A stretch of 64,000 bases of DNA, taken from the NCBI GenBank assembly GCA_918026815.1, contig CAKJVC010000110.1, positions 62,001 to 126,000 of the forward strand, read 5' to 3'. Below the pieces are notes generated by a model. It made no database searches. It was not told where the DNA came from and saw only the letters and a list, made by a program, of their open reading frames with translations. The translations under genes were made by a program, and so were the position numbers. Origin of the DNA: Chalara sp. BL73 (Eukaryota > Ascomycota > Leotiomycetes > Helotiales). This document shows positions 45,447 through 57,454 of this stretch, piece by piece. The first letter of the stretch is position 1; each line of letters starts with the position of its first letter.

Positions 45447-46722
45447 TTATTCTGCCTTCTTGGCTTTCCTCCTTTCTTTCCATTCCCTCCTGAGCTCGAA
45501 ACCGACCTCTACCGCAATTAGGATGATAATGATCCATTCGAGGTGAATGCTATGTTTCTCGCTCAGCGTCTGTCGCATGATGCTTGCAATCTCTTGGGCA
45601 TAGTCCATCTTCTCATTTAATGTCTTGATTCTCACTCCCACATCTAGCGCCCGGCCAACCTGATCATAGTAACCTTCCAGCCCCAGATCGTGTCTGCTAT
45701 CCCAGAACAGATCTGGGAGAGAGTCCGTTAATTCGGAATAATGGTTTAGTTGTGCGCGAAGCTCGAGCAATTCGCCAGTCTTTTGCAACATGAATCGACG
45801 GTCGAATGGCAGCTTCGAACCTTTCGAGAGCAAAGTAGGGATCATTCTTGTCGACTCGAAGTACTTGCCCAACATTGTTTCTAGTACTGCAAGCTTGGTC
45901 GATCGAGCGAGGCCAGAGGAGAATGCAATTTTGGCAAGGGTTGTATCGACCCTGGTACAGCTTGATCAGTCGAAATTGCTAGTTGAAGTGGAACTAAAAG
46001 GTATACCTTGCGCCAGTCTGCGACTGAGTCTTGGTTCCTATCGTGATGACGTCCCCACGAATGCTACTGCTGTCCCTCTTAGGATCTTCCTCATATTCCA
46101 AATTCTCTAACTCTTTTTGAGACATTTCTGGATTCATAGCGGCGGGGAGAAGCGTTTTGGTAGCCAGGTCCATCACAACGTCTTCCGGCAGAGACCAGGC
46201 TACCAGGGAGCCGGAAGGGAAGACGAAGATGTCTCCATTATTAACTCCTCGTGTATGTATAACTTGATCAGCTTCAAAACCAGTATCGTCAGGATCGAGA
46301 GGAAAACCATGTGAGCGTAGGATACGGCTTACGGCCTCCATGTCGAATTGATCCGCCACCGATATGGCAGTGACCGTTTTATTGATTTCCTTATCCCTGA
46401 CAATATTTTGTAGAGGGGATGAAGTTGCCCTTGACCTTTGTGCTTCGACGGCCACCCTTCTCAGGGAGATTTTCCCAGCAGGCGATCGTGTTGATTTTCT
46501 CTTCTGCGGTGACGCTGGGAAAGTCTCACTCAATTCGGTCAATTCTTTTGACGCCGTCAACTCTTGCAGATATCGTGCATTGTAGCGGGAGAATGATCGT
46601 TGTTTCACGGTCGATGCGTACACATTGCAACACGGTTGCAGACGAGGAATGTTCAGTGTTCGAAGTTGTTGAAGTAGAGGAGTTGAAAATGTTCTCGTCG
46701 CATGGCGGCAGATTATCTGCAT
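45447..46722 (-). CDS. mrx10: Mitochondrial RMND1/Mrx10-like protein (DUF155 family)
   Basis: Two exons, 46722-46007 and 45951-45447, separated by a 55-nt intron (GTATAC...CAG); 406 aa. The N-terminus (MQIICRHATRTFSTPLLQQL) is Arg-rich without acids, a mitochondrial presequence. The DUF155 core starts near VADQFDMEAVSRILRSHGF, continues with GDIFVFPSGSLVAWSLP and LAKIAFSSGLARSTKLAVLE, and ends with LGLEGYYDQVGRALDVGVRIKTLNEKMDYAQE. A C-terminal membrane helix (EWIIIILIAVEVGFEL) closes the protein, as in RMND1 and yeast Mrx10. Family members anchor or coordinate mitochondrial ribosomes at the inner membrane. The gene is divergent from Vps41 with 273 bp between start codons. Confidence 0.9.
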
Positions 46723-46995
46723 CGTAGGCTAGAAGTCGTAAGCAACGGAGGGGGATCGCATGGTTTTGTAGCCGGTGATGACTTTTAATCTGATCATTAA
46801 TCAATAATTACACCAGGAATCAGTAATCATGTCCGAATTTCATATGCTTACATCGTGATTTGGCCGACTAGACAAATATCTGTCTTGGCTCGGCCGCGTC
46901 ACATGATTGAGATTCAGGTACGTCCGGCTGTGACGTTATCACAGCTAGAATTAGGTAGAAGAAGCATTAGGTGTGAAAAGAACGCGTCCGCCGCC

Positions 46996-49900
46996 ATGCC
47001 TGACGCGTCCAAGGACAAAGGCGACACAGGAACCGGCAAAGAAGAAGAGTCCAGTCGAGATGAGACAGAGAGTCTTGACGAGGATGAGTCGGGCGGCTCA
47101 GAAGACAATGAGGACGAGGAAGAAGATGATGATGAGGACGACGAGGATGATGAGCCCAAGCTGAAGTACGCTCGATTGACGAGCCACCTTGGACTAGTTT
47201 ATAGAAATGGAGATGCGACAAGCGCCTTCTTGGTAGCGGGAGATAAAATGAGTATGTAGCATGTGAGAGAGAAGAAACCCAGACGATGCCACAGCAAATC
47301 CTAACCCTAGTATTGATCAATAGCTAACCTTTTATTGCTACATAGTAATTGGCACACATAATGGGAACATACATGTCCTGTCCCTACCGTCCTTCCAGTC
47401 TATTCGAGTCTACCATGCGCATTCAGCATCAATTAGCGGCATATCCATATCTCCATTTCCACCTCCTCGAGCAAGCACGGCCTCTGAAGGCATCAGCAAA
47501 GTTAGCGGCCAGGGTAAAACACCCAAAGGGACTGCCTCGATTGCATCTCAGTCTTCCACAGCTCCACAACGAACTCCAAAGAATTCCAAGGCTCCAGGGG
47601 TTGCAAATATCCCATCAAATGCCATCTATATAGCTACATCCTCGATCGATGGGAATGTTTGCATAGCTTCTTTAATTGATCAAAAAGATGTGCAGCTGAG
47701 GAATTTTGCTCGCCCCGTTCAGTCTGTTGCTCTTTCACCAAACTATAAGAATGATAGGACCTACGTTTCGGGTGGCACTGCTGGTAATTTAGTTCTCACT
47801 GTGGGCGGTAGGGCAGGCGCAAGTACGTCGACAACTACAGGTAGCGCATCTGCCACTGCTGCAGGATGGCTTGGTACAATCGGTCTGGGCGGCGGCGACG
47901 CAAAAGACACTATTTTACACTCCGGAGAAGGCGCAATAAACACCATCAAATGGTCATTAACCGGAAAATATGTAGCATGGGTTAATGAATATGGCGTGAA
48001 AATCATGAGATCAAATCTTTCTCTAGAAAGTATAGATATGGAATCAGCGTGGAAACGAATCGGACATGTTCCCAGGCCAGAGGAAGATGATTGGGAGGAA
48101 ATGGCTGGTGTTTGGAAGGGCCGGATTGAGTGGATTGACGAGACAAACCTTGAGACTGACGAGGATGACAAATCGCGTGAGGCCAGTGCGTTATCGCCTG
48201 CAACGGCAAAATTAAAACAGCAGACGTCGAAGAAAAGCAAACGGATTGAGAAACTTCTTATCGGGTGGGGAGGCACGATATGGATTATAAACGTGCACCC
48301 TGGATCGACTGGAGTTGGCAAAAATGTTGGAGAGCGAACCGCGGGCAGGGCTGAGATAATTAAAATGTAGGTGAAACTACCCCAATTGGAGGTCAAGGTC
48401 ATAACTGACATTATAGTTTACGGATGGATTGCATAATTTCTGGATTGTCGTTATATACCCCCACGTTACTTCTTGTTCTTGCATATATTACACCTGGTGC
48501 TGGCGAGGAAGACGAAAGCGCTGATGAAGCTGAAGAAAGAAAAGGTCATAAATCGAAGGGCTCAACGGCATCAACTGCTAGCGAGCCACGTGGAGGAATC
48601 AGACACCGCCAAAACGCGTTGTCTCCAGAACTTCGGCTCATAGATCTGGGCTCTTCCCAAGAAGTGGACACGGACAGACTTACAGTCAGCCGCTTTGAGC
48701 GATTATCAGCGGGAGATTATCAGTGAGTATTGCTCACATTATGCTTTTTCTGTGAAATTCTTAAATCCTGGATGTATATTATAATACATATGGCGATAAT
48801 GCTGTGTTTTTTGTCGCCTGAACAGGCATGGCTAACTCTTGTATCCGCCTAGTCTTGGAATCTTGCCGGCAGCTCGTAATGTACCCGTAGCTCAAACCTC
48901 CCGAGGCACATTGGAAACGTTGACTGGCATGGGTAGTGGCATGTGGAATGCGACCATTAACGCGACATCACTTTTGACATCTGCAGCGAGCATCCACAGT
49001 ACGGGCAGCCACAGTGACTCTCCAAGCTCTCTGACCAGCAGCGCTAAAGATCGCAAGAATGCCGCTCATCCCCATCTTGCAACGTGAGTGGTTCTGATTT
49101 GACAATTCAAATCCATCTTCGTAGAATACATGGACTGATTTCATCTTCATATAGTCCAGGAATGAAGATTTTCATTCATAGTCCATACGACTGCATCCTC
49201 TCAACGAAAAGAGATCTTTCAGATCATTTGACCTTCCTGCTTGAGCACCAAAAGTACCAAGAAGCATGGGAGCTCATTGACGAACATCCAGAAGTGATAT
49301 CATCATCTCCCGAAAAACTAGCCGAGATTGGCCCTGGGAATACAGATCCAACTCAAGCAAGTAGTGACGACTTTTATGATGATACTTCGTCGATCGTGGA
49401 CTCTGCAAGTCGATTGATCAATTCTTCTGTGGAGAAGGAGAAGCGAAGAATAGGCGACCTCTGGATCCACCAATTGATCGAGCAGGGTGACTGGTTGACG
49501 GCCGGCAAGACATGTGGCAAAGTCCTAGGCACATCGGCGCAATGGAAGGACTGGGTCTATAGATTTGTCGCTGCGAAAAAATTCGATGAGATAACGCCTT
49601 ATATACCCACGACGCAGCTAAAACCGCCTCTTGAGTCAACCATATATGAAGTTATTCTAGCAAACTATATTGCAAATGACCGCCCAAAAGTCCGCCAGTT
49701 ACTTGATTTGTGGTCTCCCGACCTTTTTGACATTCAAGGAGTCACTACAGCTCTCGAAAACCAACTCAAATACCGAGATGTAAGAAAAGACAGTATCGAA
49801 GATGGCGAAAGGGGTAGAGATTGGAAGATTATTATGGAGAGTATGGGGAAGCTATATTTGGCTGACGGAAGGCCTCGTGAGGCTTTGAGATGCTATTTCA

Positions 49901-51201
49901 ATCTGCAGGATGCCGATACCGCAATGACTCTTGTCAAGGAATACCACCTGTTAGATGCTGTTGCAGATGATATTCCGGGCTTAATATTGCTTCGAGTAAC
50001 AAAGGAACAAGAGAAGTCTGCACCTCTGAAGGAACTCCAAGAAGTTTCTTCAGAAGCCATTAATCTTCTGGTTTCCGAAGCTCATCACGGTATCGTGCGG
50101 CCAGAGGCAGTGGTTGGTCAACTACAGGATAGAAAGCTGCCACTTTATCTGTTTTTCTACCTTAAAGCTCTATGGACTGGCGAAGCGATCGAGGAAGAGA
50201 ATTTGCAAATACGGGACAGACTTGTGGCAGAAAGCAGAGCCCTTGTGGACAATGTGGCTGATTTAGCTGTCCACTTGTTTGCTAAGTATGATCGTGAGCT
50301 TTTGATGGAATTTCTAAAGTCCTCCACAGAATATACATTCGAAAAGGCCACCTCGGAATGTGAACAATTGGATTACGTGCCAGAGCTTGTTTATCTATAC
50401 TCCAAGACTGGTCAAACTAAACGAGCCCTGTATCTTATCATCGATCGTCTAGCCGATGTTTCGCAAGCAATATCCTTCGCAAAAGAACAAGACGATAGCG
50501 ATCTTTGGAACGATCTCCTCGATTACTCTATGGACAAACCGCGTTTTATTCGCGGACTTTTGGAAGAAGTTGGCACAGCCATTAACCCAATAACCCTCCT
50601 GCGCCGCATACCCGAAGGGTTGGAGATCGAGGGGCTGAGAGATGGACTAAGCCGTATGATTAAAGAATATGAGATTCAACATAGTATCAGTTACGGCGTG
50701 GCCAAGGTCTTAAGAGGCGAAGTTGCTCTTGCCCAGAATACGCTGAGGTCGGGACAGCGTAAAGGCGTCAAGTTCAACGTTGTTCATAAGAAATATGATC
50801 ATGTTGATGTCGCGGTGTCAGATGTCCCTACTAATACTGATGGCCCATCCCCATCACACATGCCCCCCGACCCTGCATCCCCACCCGAGGAACCTGTGGT
50901 TCCTATAGCAGGTCACTGTGTTGGATGCCATGAGCCGTTCTCGGAGTTTGAAGTTGAGACTCTGGTGGGATTTGCATGTGGACATGTCTTTCATCTGAGC
51001 CATCTGTTGAACTACGAGAGAGACGAAGGCGAGAGGCCCGAAACCCCGCCAGCGGAGGAGGGGCGCGTGGATGAGGAGGAAGGATATGGAGAGACACATA
51101 GCGTGGGTGCAAAGGTCACACATGCGAGACTGCTAAGAGATAAGATCAGGGATGGGTGCCCTGTAAGTGGATGTGTCGTCAGTGATGTGAAGATTTTGTA
51201 G
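46996..51201 (+). CDS. vps41: Vps41, HOPS tethering-complex subunit
   Basis: Exons 46996-47251, 47346-48366, 48417-48722, 48853-49083, 49155-51201; phases fit, 1286 aa. Residues 1-60 are acidic (a run of Asp/Glu). A beta-propeller region follows (GTHNGNIHVLSLPSFQ, YIATSSIDGNVCIASL, RNFARPVQSVALSPNY, GAINTIKWSLTGKYVAW), then an alpha-solenoid/CHC repeat region (EHQKYQEAWELIDEHPE; IHQLIEQGDWLTAGKTCGKVLG; KLPLYLFFYLKALW). A C-terminal RING-like motif (CVGCHEPF, then CGHVFHLSHLL) completes the Vps41 architecture. Vps41 works with Vps39, Vps11, Vps16, Vps18 and Vps33 to tether vesicles, endosomes and vacuoles for fusion through Rab7/Ypt7. The final Cys pair is compressed (GCPVSGC). Confidence 0.93.
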
Positions 51202-51670
51202 GATCAAGAGGTGCATGATAGATGGAGAGAAAAAGAATAATAACGCGTAACACTGGTTGAGAGTTTGAGGTCGTGAGCTTCACAATTTCCCTCTCTATCT
51301 GTCACCCATCTGCTCGCCCACCTTCTCATCCATCTCTCCAATCCCTCTCCCGTCCAGCGGTACCTTTTCTTCTTGCTTATGCCCCAGATATCTGCATCCG
51401 CGCATGCAGAACTCCGCACACCATGAACACCGAGCAGGAAAATCGATATCGGGGACGACTAAGTCTAAGATGGAAGATAGCTGCAGCCCTAAGGAAAAAG
51501 CTCTCCGGGGACAAGTCCGATATCGATAGCATCCGGGTTACGGAAAACTAAATGAGAAAAACAGTCAGCCGCAGCATGACGCGGTGTGGGACCTTTGGGA
51601 AGCATACGTCTGGAATATTTCTTGGTCATCCTGATAGCACTCAGCGTCACCAGCTTTTCGGTCCTAAAAC
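51202..51670. other. Convergent 3' intergenic region with a possible 42-codon ORF
   Basis: Lies between the 3' ends of Vps41 and the ankyrin NLR. A plus-strand frame from ATG 51423 (context CACCATGA) to TAA 51551 encodes 42 residues, basic, ending KSDIDSIRVTEN. There is no family recognition. It could be a small gene or lie in the 3' UTR of either neighbour. Confidence 0.25.
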
Positions 51671-54600
51671 TCAAGGGGAAACGCCTGTGTCGTGTGCTAC
51701 AGGGGCAACAGTTGCTCCGTATTCTTTAAGTAAGGAAATCATGTTCGGGTCCACAGCCTTGTCCGAAAACTCGGGAGGCAGTTCTGAAGAGAGGACGTAT
51801 TGATGATTTGTGATAGCAGTTTCACTTAAAGACTCTAAAAGAACTCTTACGGTTCTGACATGGTTATTCCGAATAGCCAATTGTATAGCGCCCCACACTT
51901 CTCCATTTTCTTCGATGTGTTGACTTGTTCTGTGCTGCAGCAAACATTTCACAATAAGGTCATTTCCGCAATCTGCTGCCATCATCAATGCGGTGAGCCC
52001 CTTGAAATTCACAGTGGATATATTCGCTCCTTTTTCAACAAGAAGTTGAATCGTCCCTAGTGGCTGACTAGAGTTTTTGCTGGCAACCATGAGTGCTGTG
52101 TTCCCGTCCCCATCAACCGTCTCGATATCGGCGCCCCTTTCGATAAGAATGTGAAAACCGTGTTGATATTTTTTCCAAGGATGCCATTTCGTTCCCACAA
52201 TTAATGCAGTCTCTCCTTCGGCATTGACCGCATTGATGTCGGCACCGTGGTTTAGGAGAATCTCTAATATATCTGGCTTCTCCCTCCAAACTGCCTGGTG
52301 TAATGCTGTGCTACCGTCCTTGTCCTTGGCATTTACATCGACATCGTACTCAAGCAACACTTTTAAGGTGGCATCTCCCCCATATTCTGCTGCAAGATGC
52401 AAAGGTCTGCGCAACTCTTTATGCCTATTTCTATCTGCTACTGCATCGCCGTTTGCTCCTCGTTCGAGGAGAAGTCTGATTAGAGCCGCTGAGTCGGTCC
52501 TCCTACTAAGTGCTTGAACGGCTGTGTGTTCGCTGTAACTGATATAGTGGACACTCTCGTGTGTGAAAACAGCCCCTTTGTCCAACAGCTCCTGAACCAC
52601 TGTTGCCCGGCAATGTGCCGCTGCTACGTCAATTGCCGACCCTCCACATCCCTTTTTGCGGTCATCCTTTTTCTTGACGTCAGCCCCATTCTCAATTAAT
52701 AAATGAATCATTTTAAGCCCGCCAGTTGATGCAGCAGCCATCATTGGTGTCCCATATTCCCCGTTAAGGTTATCGATATCGGCTCCTAAATCAAGGAGAT
52801 GCAAAACGGTCTCGCAATCTCCCTTACGTGCCATTGCTTGCAGAACGTTTCCTTTTGTCCCACCATCTTGCTTGATGATCTTGACCTGCTCCGCTGACAA
52901 AACTTCTATCATGTGATCGACATTTTCTCGCGAAATTTTGCGTACTTTAGCTGGAAGTATCGACGGATCTTCTTCGAGTGCCCAGTTCAGAAGAAGTTTG
53001 GCGCATTTCACATGCCTTCCTTTAATTGCTACGTTCAGTGCTCGATTGAAGTCCCTCGGAACTCTTCTGACGAAGTATTTCGAGTCTTTTTCTAACAGAA
53101 GGGATACGGCTTCTGCATGACCATATGTCGATGCCATAACAAGCGCACCCTTTCTGGTATAGCGTGCATATGAATTCTCTCTGAGGTAGTCTTTATGATC
53201 TAGTAACCTCCTGGCAATAGAAAGGTGGCAATATTGAGAAGCTACTGTAAGGGCACCCTCATCTGAAATGATGTTAATGTTGGCACCTTTCTCTACCAAA
53301 ATATCGAAGAGCTCCTCATCCCCAATTTCACACACCTTGAGTATAGCTACACTCTTTTTGTGAACGTGGTCAAGTTCAGAAGGTGTCCCTAGCAAGTCCA
53401 ACAGCGTCAATGCCGCTTCTCTATATCCAAGTGTCAGAGCTTGCAAGACAAAGCCCTTCTTCTTCTCGGGAAAGGAGGCAAGTTCTTTGGCTAGATCTGC
53501 GATGACCAGGAGATTGTTCGCTGCTATTGCATCTTCGAGGGCCTGTTCCAAAGTGCGAGCCTTGATATCCGGGAATACTGGAGTCTGGGGCAGATCCTCG
53601 TGACATAGACTGACATGAGTTTTCAGGGCTGAGTCCGATGGTAGCCCCAGCACAGAATAGTCACAGGTAGAATAGGGGCACATGAACGATCTCCGGTGGC
53701 TATCACAATGCTTCTCTCGTTCTTCATGGTTTCCAAATCCAGCTACAAAGTATGGACACTGTAACACTGAGCATCGAAATGGCCATTTCCCATAAAATTT
53801 GTCCAGATTGTCTTGCTCCGTACCTTGGATGGCTCGATCTTCAATCACGAACCGTGAATGACAAATTTGCGCTAATAAGTACGGCATTCGCTCTTCTATT
53901 CAAATTTAGAAATTTTTTTAAATACAGAAGATGAGGGGGTTTTACGCGTTTCTGAATCTTCTGCTATTATCGTATCTGTCTGGTCATAAAGCTGTTGGAA
54001 CTCACTTAGTATTCGGTCAAAATCTGCTTTACATAGTAGACTTGATTGCAATCTCGGTGAGCACGCCGATTGGACTCCGTGACGTTCTTGTAATATTAGA
54101 ATGGCCTTCTGCAGCGATCTCGGGATTACTGTTTCAGCCTCGGTAGTCTGGAAGAGACATTCCAAATGCTTAAGCCAGTTGCATGCCGCATATTCTTGAA
54201 AAGCTAGGTCACCACTTAAGACTCTTGTTGTAAATCTGTCCTTCGCCAATCCTAGACTGAAGCAATCAAATGTAAGGTACGAGGCGCAGAGAGTCGTCAT
54301 AAGTTCTTCGGCACCAGAAGCTTTGATGTAGTAACCACTGTGATGTTGCCAAAGATATCTATGCTCGTCAACTTCATGTCCAGCGAGAAGAATCCACGAC
54401 TTACTCCTTCGCTGTTGGATGTATTAAATCAACAATTCCGTTTTTAAGAACTTGAATTATTGGCCCACAAAGATCATCAAGCGGAAATCTCGAATGCCGA
54501 TTTCCAAAGTCTACATTTTTCTCTTCGAGATTGATGGCAAGAGCCCCCTGGATTTCATGGACAAATAATGCTCGTTGTGACGTGGTGATAAGCGTGAGGA

Positions 54601-56587
54601 TGAGCTTTGCTCTCTTGAGACACTTTTCTAGCTGATTGGGATTCTTGGAGCTGGCTTTTCCAATCCTGACGAGCATACGGCCGTAACTAGAAGTTGTGTT
54701 CAGTGTTGTGTTTCTAGCTCAAGGTTAGAAATCAACATACGCCTCATTTATACCGTGAGGCAGCACCTCAAACCTTAGCTCTTCATTCAGATCTTCCAAA
54801 TTATCTTGGGATAACAAGTTGTCCATTATGAGTCGAGCCAGAAGGAACATACCTGTATTTCTTTGGTATCAGCATGAGGATATCAACCAAACTTCGAGAA
54901 TGGGACTGACCTTTGGGCCGGGTGCAGATCTCTTTTGTGATAAGCTGCTCCCTTTCGGGAGTAAACTTAAATATCTGGCTCAACTTAGTCATTTTGAATC
55001 TGATGTATGCCGTGATATCATTTTCAATATTCTGTGGTTTGATGTTGAACTTGACTGCTGATTTTAACGACTTCTCAAGGTCCTTCTCTTGTCGACTTGT
55101 AACAATTATTCGAACATTTCCCTGGGCATCGTTTGCTTTCGTACAGACTGTGATCAGGTTTGAAAATAGTTTTCGTTCTTCTTCGGAGCATTCGTCTAGG
55201 CCGTCGATTCCGATATACAATGAATCATGGTTTGTTAATATCTGGTCGAGTATATGAAGAAGTTTCCAAGCATCCTTGGCCCGCCTCTCACCGCCTGCAA
55301 GCATCGACTCATAGATGAAATCTAAGCAGTTCGGATTAAATTGAAGGATTTGTGAAATAAGACTCTTGGCAAGATCTGTGAAGTGTGATCGAAGAGGGTC
55401 ATTGTTCTTGCAATAGAAGTATACAACTTGAGCATCTGGTAGAGTCGTACTGATTTCGTCAACTACAGAACTAAAAATCACCGTCTTGCCTTTACGTATT
55501 TATCTTAGCCTAAGGTTGTGCGAAGAAAGGATAAAGATCAGTTATTGAATAACATACCGGCTCCTGGGATTCCGCACAGCCAAAATGTACACGGTGCATA
55601 ATCGGTGCGTTTGAGCCAGCCCAACATCTGTGGCTGTGAGAATATCCATCGCGTCGTCTGTGGTAGCATGGCTCGGATCTTCCGAAGTTCTTGGTGCTGA
55701 ATTTTAGAACTTGGTTCAGCCGAAAGCCAGTCCATGATAGCTATTCTCCGCTGATTCTGCTTTTCATCTAACAACACTTCCATTTCTTTACTAAAGCGAA
55801 TGCGAGCTTCTTGGGAATCTTGGAAATGCGCGAGGTTGGCTGATTGGAGTACCAAATCCCGGGATCGGTCTAATTTCTTCAAAATATCCCCAAACATATC
55901 ACTGAAGGTGTGGTAGGTTAATTTGAAGGTTAACTTCCATGCTGTGGACGGAGCAAGAAATTAGCAGTGGATTAAGATGAACCGGGAATTTCATCGTACT
56001 TCCGTATTTGAAGAACACTATCGCACGCTTGTGAAAATCTAGGATATCTTCGTATATATCGGCTAAGACTTGCTTTACGTGGGGGTGGTTGTAGAATAGT
56101 GTATCGACTGTAGAGAGTATCGGTAGGGAATTCCCTATTCTCTCATACGCATCCAACAACGCGTCAAAAGCTTCGTTGAGTGTCGAGGCAATCTCGAGCA
56201 GGATTCCACTCAGTATAAGAGAGCTCTATATTGCGGAACATCTTACCTGGATGCATAGTTTTACTGGACCCTATTCTTGATTATTAACAAGGTTTGACCT
56301 CGTAACCTTTCGCAAAAACTGACCCATATGAAAGCAAGTATCTCCGGTTTGACTTGTATAAACACTTGAAGAACTTCAGCATATTGTTTCAAGCCGTTCA
56401 AGAAAGGCTTGATCTTATTCATATTTCGAAGGCCTTTTTTTGCTGCTTGCTCCTTCTGTATCCTTGTGATTGATTCCTTTAAGTCATCGAAAGTTGTCAG
56501 CTGGAACAATTCAGCGTGTTCTGATGTAAGCCGTTTTTTAAAGCTGGCGAGGATTCCCTCAAAATTGCTGGGTTCAGTCGAAGCCAT
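51671..56587 (-). CDS. NLR: NACHT NTPase, zinc-finger pair, ankyrin repeats
   Basis: Exons 56587-56324, 56270-56247, 56192-56000, 55941-55558, 55489-54911, 54852-54741, 54686-54405, 54358-53946, 53895-51671; every phase fits, 1491 aa. The N-terminus (FKKRLTSEHAELFQLTTFDDLKE, then EILAFIWGPVKL) is the helical domain common before fungal NACHT modules. P-loop GIPGAGKT is near 284-291, Walker B IGIDGLDEC at 381-389. A paired C2H2-like finger (CSVLQCPYF to KTHVSLCH, about 792-850) links to a long ankyrin array (about 870-1460; for example DKDGSTALHQAVWREKPDILEI and GNTALMVASKN). What looks like a frameshift at 54405 is resolved by a 46-nt intron giving HPTAKEYLWQ. The exon 8/9 joint could also use acceptor 53840-53841-type TTATTAG further in. 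Such NLRs are sensors in fungal allorecognition or antiviral-like responses; the ligand is unknown. Confidence 0.85.
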
Positions 56588-57454
56588 CGATTTCGGGATA
56601 CACGCTAGGTAGCGAGTGGTTATTTTGGTTATGGGGTGCGTAGGACCGTATTCAGATTCGCAAAAGGGATCTGGACCAGGCAATGTTTGCCAGCTGCCCC
56701 TTGAGTTGCTGTGCGGACGGATGCAAAACTCTGTTGGAGCCATACCTGCCTGACGGAACTCGCTAGAATGTTGATTCTTGGCATGGGAGCCTGGTCTACA
56801 GCGCACACATTATATATGATATGTCACACACCATCCGTTACAAATGCAGTTATTTAAAAACTTATTAACACTTTTGTACATTTTTTAGAGTTAGGAGTAA
56901 AAGCTTTGTGTAGAGTATAAAAGCAGCATACGAAATATTAAGAAAAAAATCAAAAGCTCTTTATTAATACTATTTTATGTCTGTACGATATTTATTGGAA
57001 CTGATATCTATTTTAATAAGAGGTGGTAGTAATACAGTAGAACAATGATTAAAAGGGGATTACCCCGCTGCAACAAGGCTGAACGGCAGTAATTTTTAGC
57101 TAACAAGTTCCCTGCCACTGCCACGTGCGATATGATAAAGGCTCTAGGACTGTTTGTAGAATTGTAAACAGCAATAATGCGCTTGATTCAATGTCAACTT
57201 TGAGTGAGGGACGGGTTTATTGATGAGGGGTTTGAAAGAGCTAGGTTTATTCTGACGAATATTTCATCATATGATATATAGAATATGGATTGTAATTATT
57301 TGTGCGGGAATGGGCTACTATGCCCAGCTCCAAGGGTCGAATCTGCCTTGCAAGACGCCTACTCCGCATCAAAACGAGGCTGAGCCCGTGACACCGACTT
57401 TTATCCCAACCTCAACTTCTATCGGAGCGATATTACACTTCATGGTCGAAGATA
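56588..57454. promoter_or_regulatory. AT-rich divergent promoter between ankyrin NLR and SNF2 gene
   Basis: 867 bp between two start codons on opposite strands. The central part (about 56840-57010) is AT-rich. An upstream in-frame ATG of the NLR frame (56743, MAPTEFC) would add 52 residues, but 56587 is the better start because conserved sequence begins there. No other gene is seen. Confidence 0.5.

Noticed and set aside
46914..47159. Poly-Ser minus-strand ORF at the start of Vps41
   Set aside because: It is the antisense of the Asp/Glu-rich N-terminus of Vps41.
54401..54410. Frameshift in the ankyrin NLR after HPTAKE
   Set aside because: A 46-nt intron with GTAAGT and TAG at 54404-54359 restores the frame and gives the family-like HPTAKEYL.
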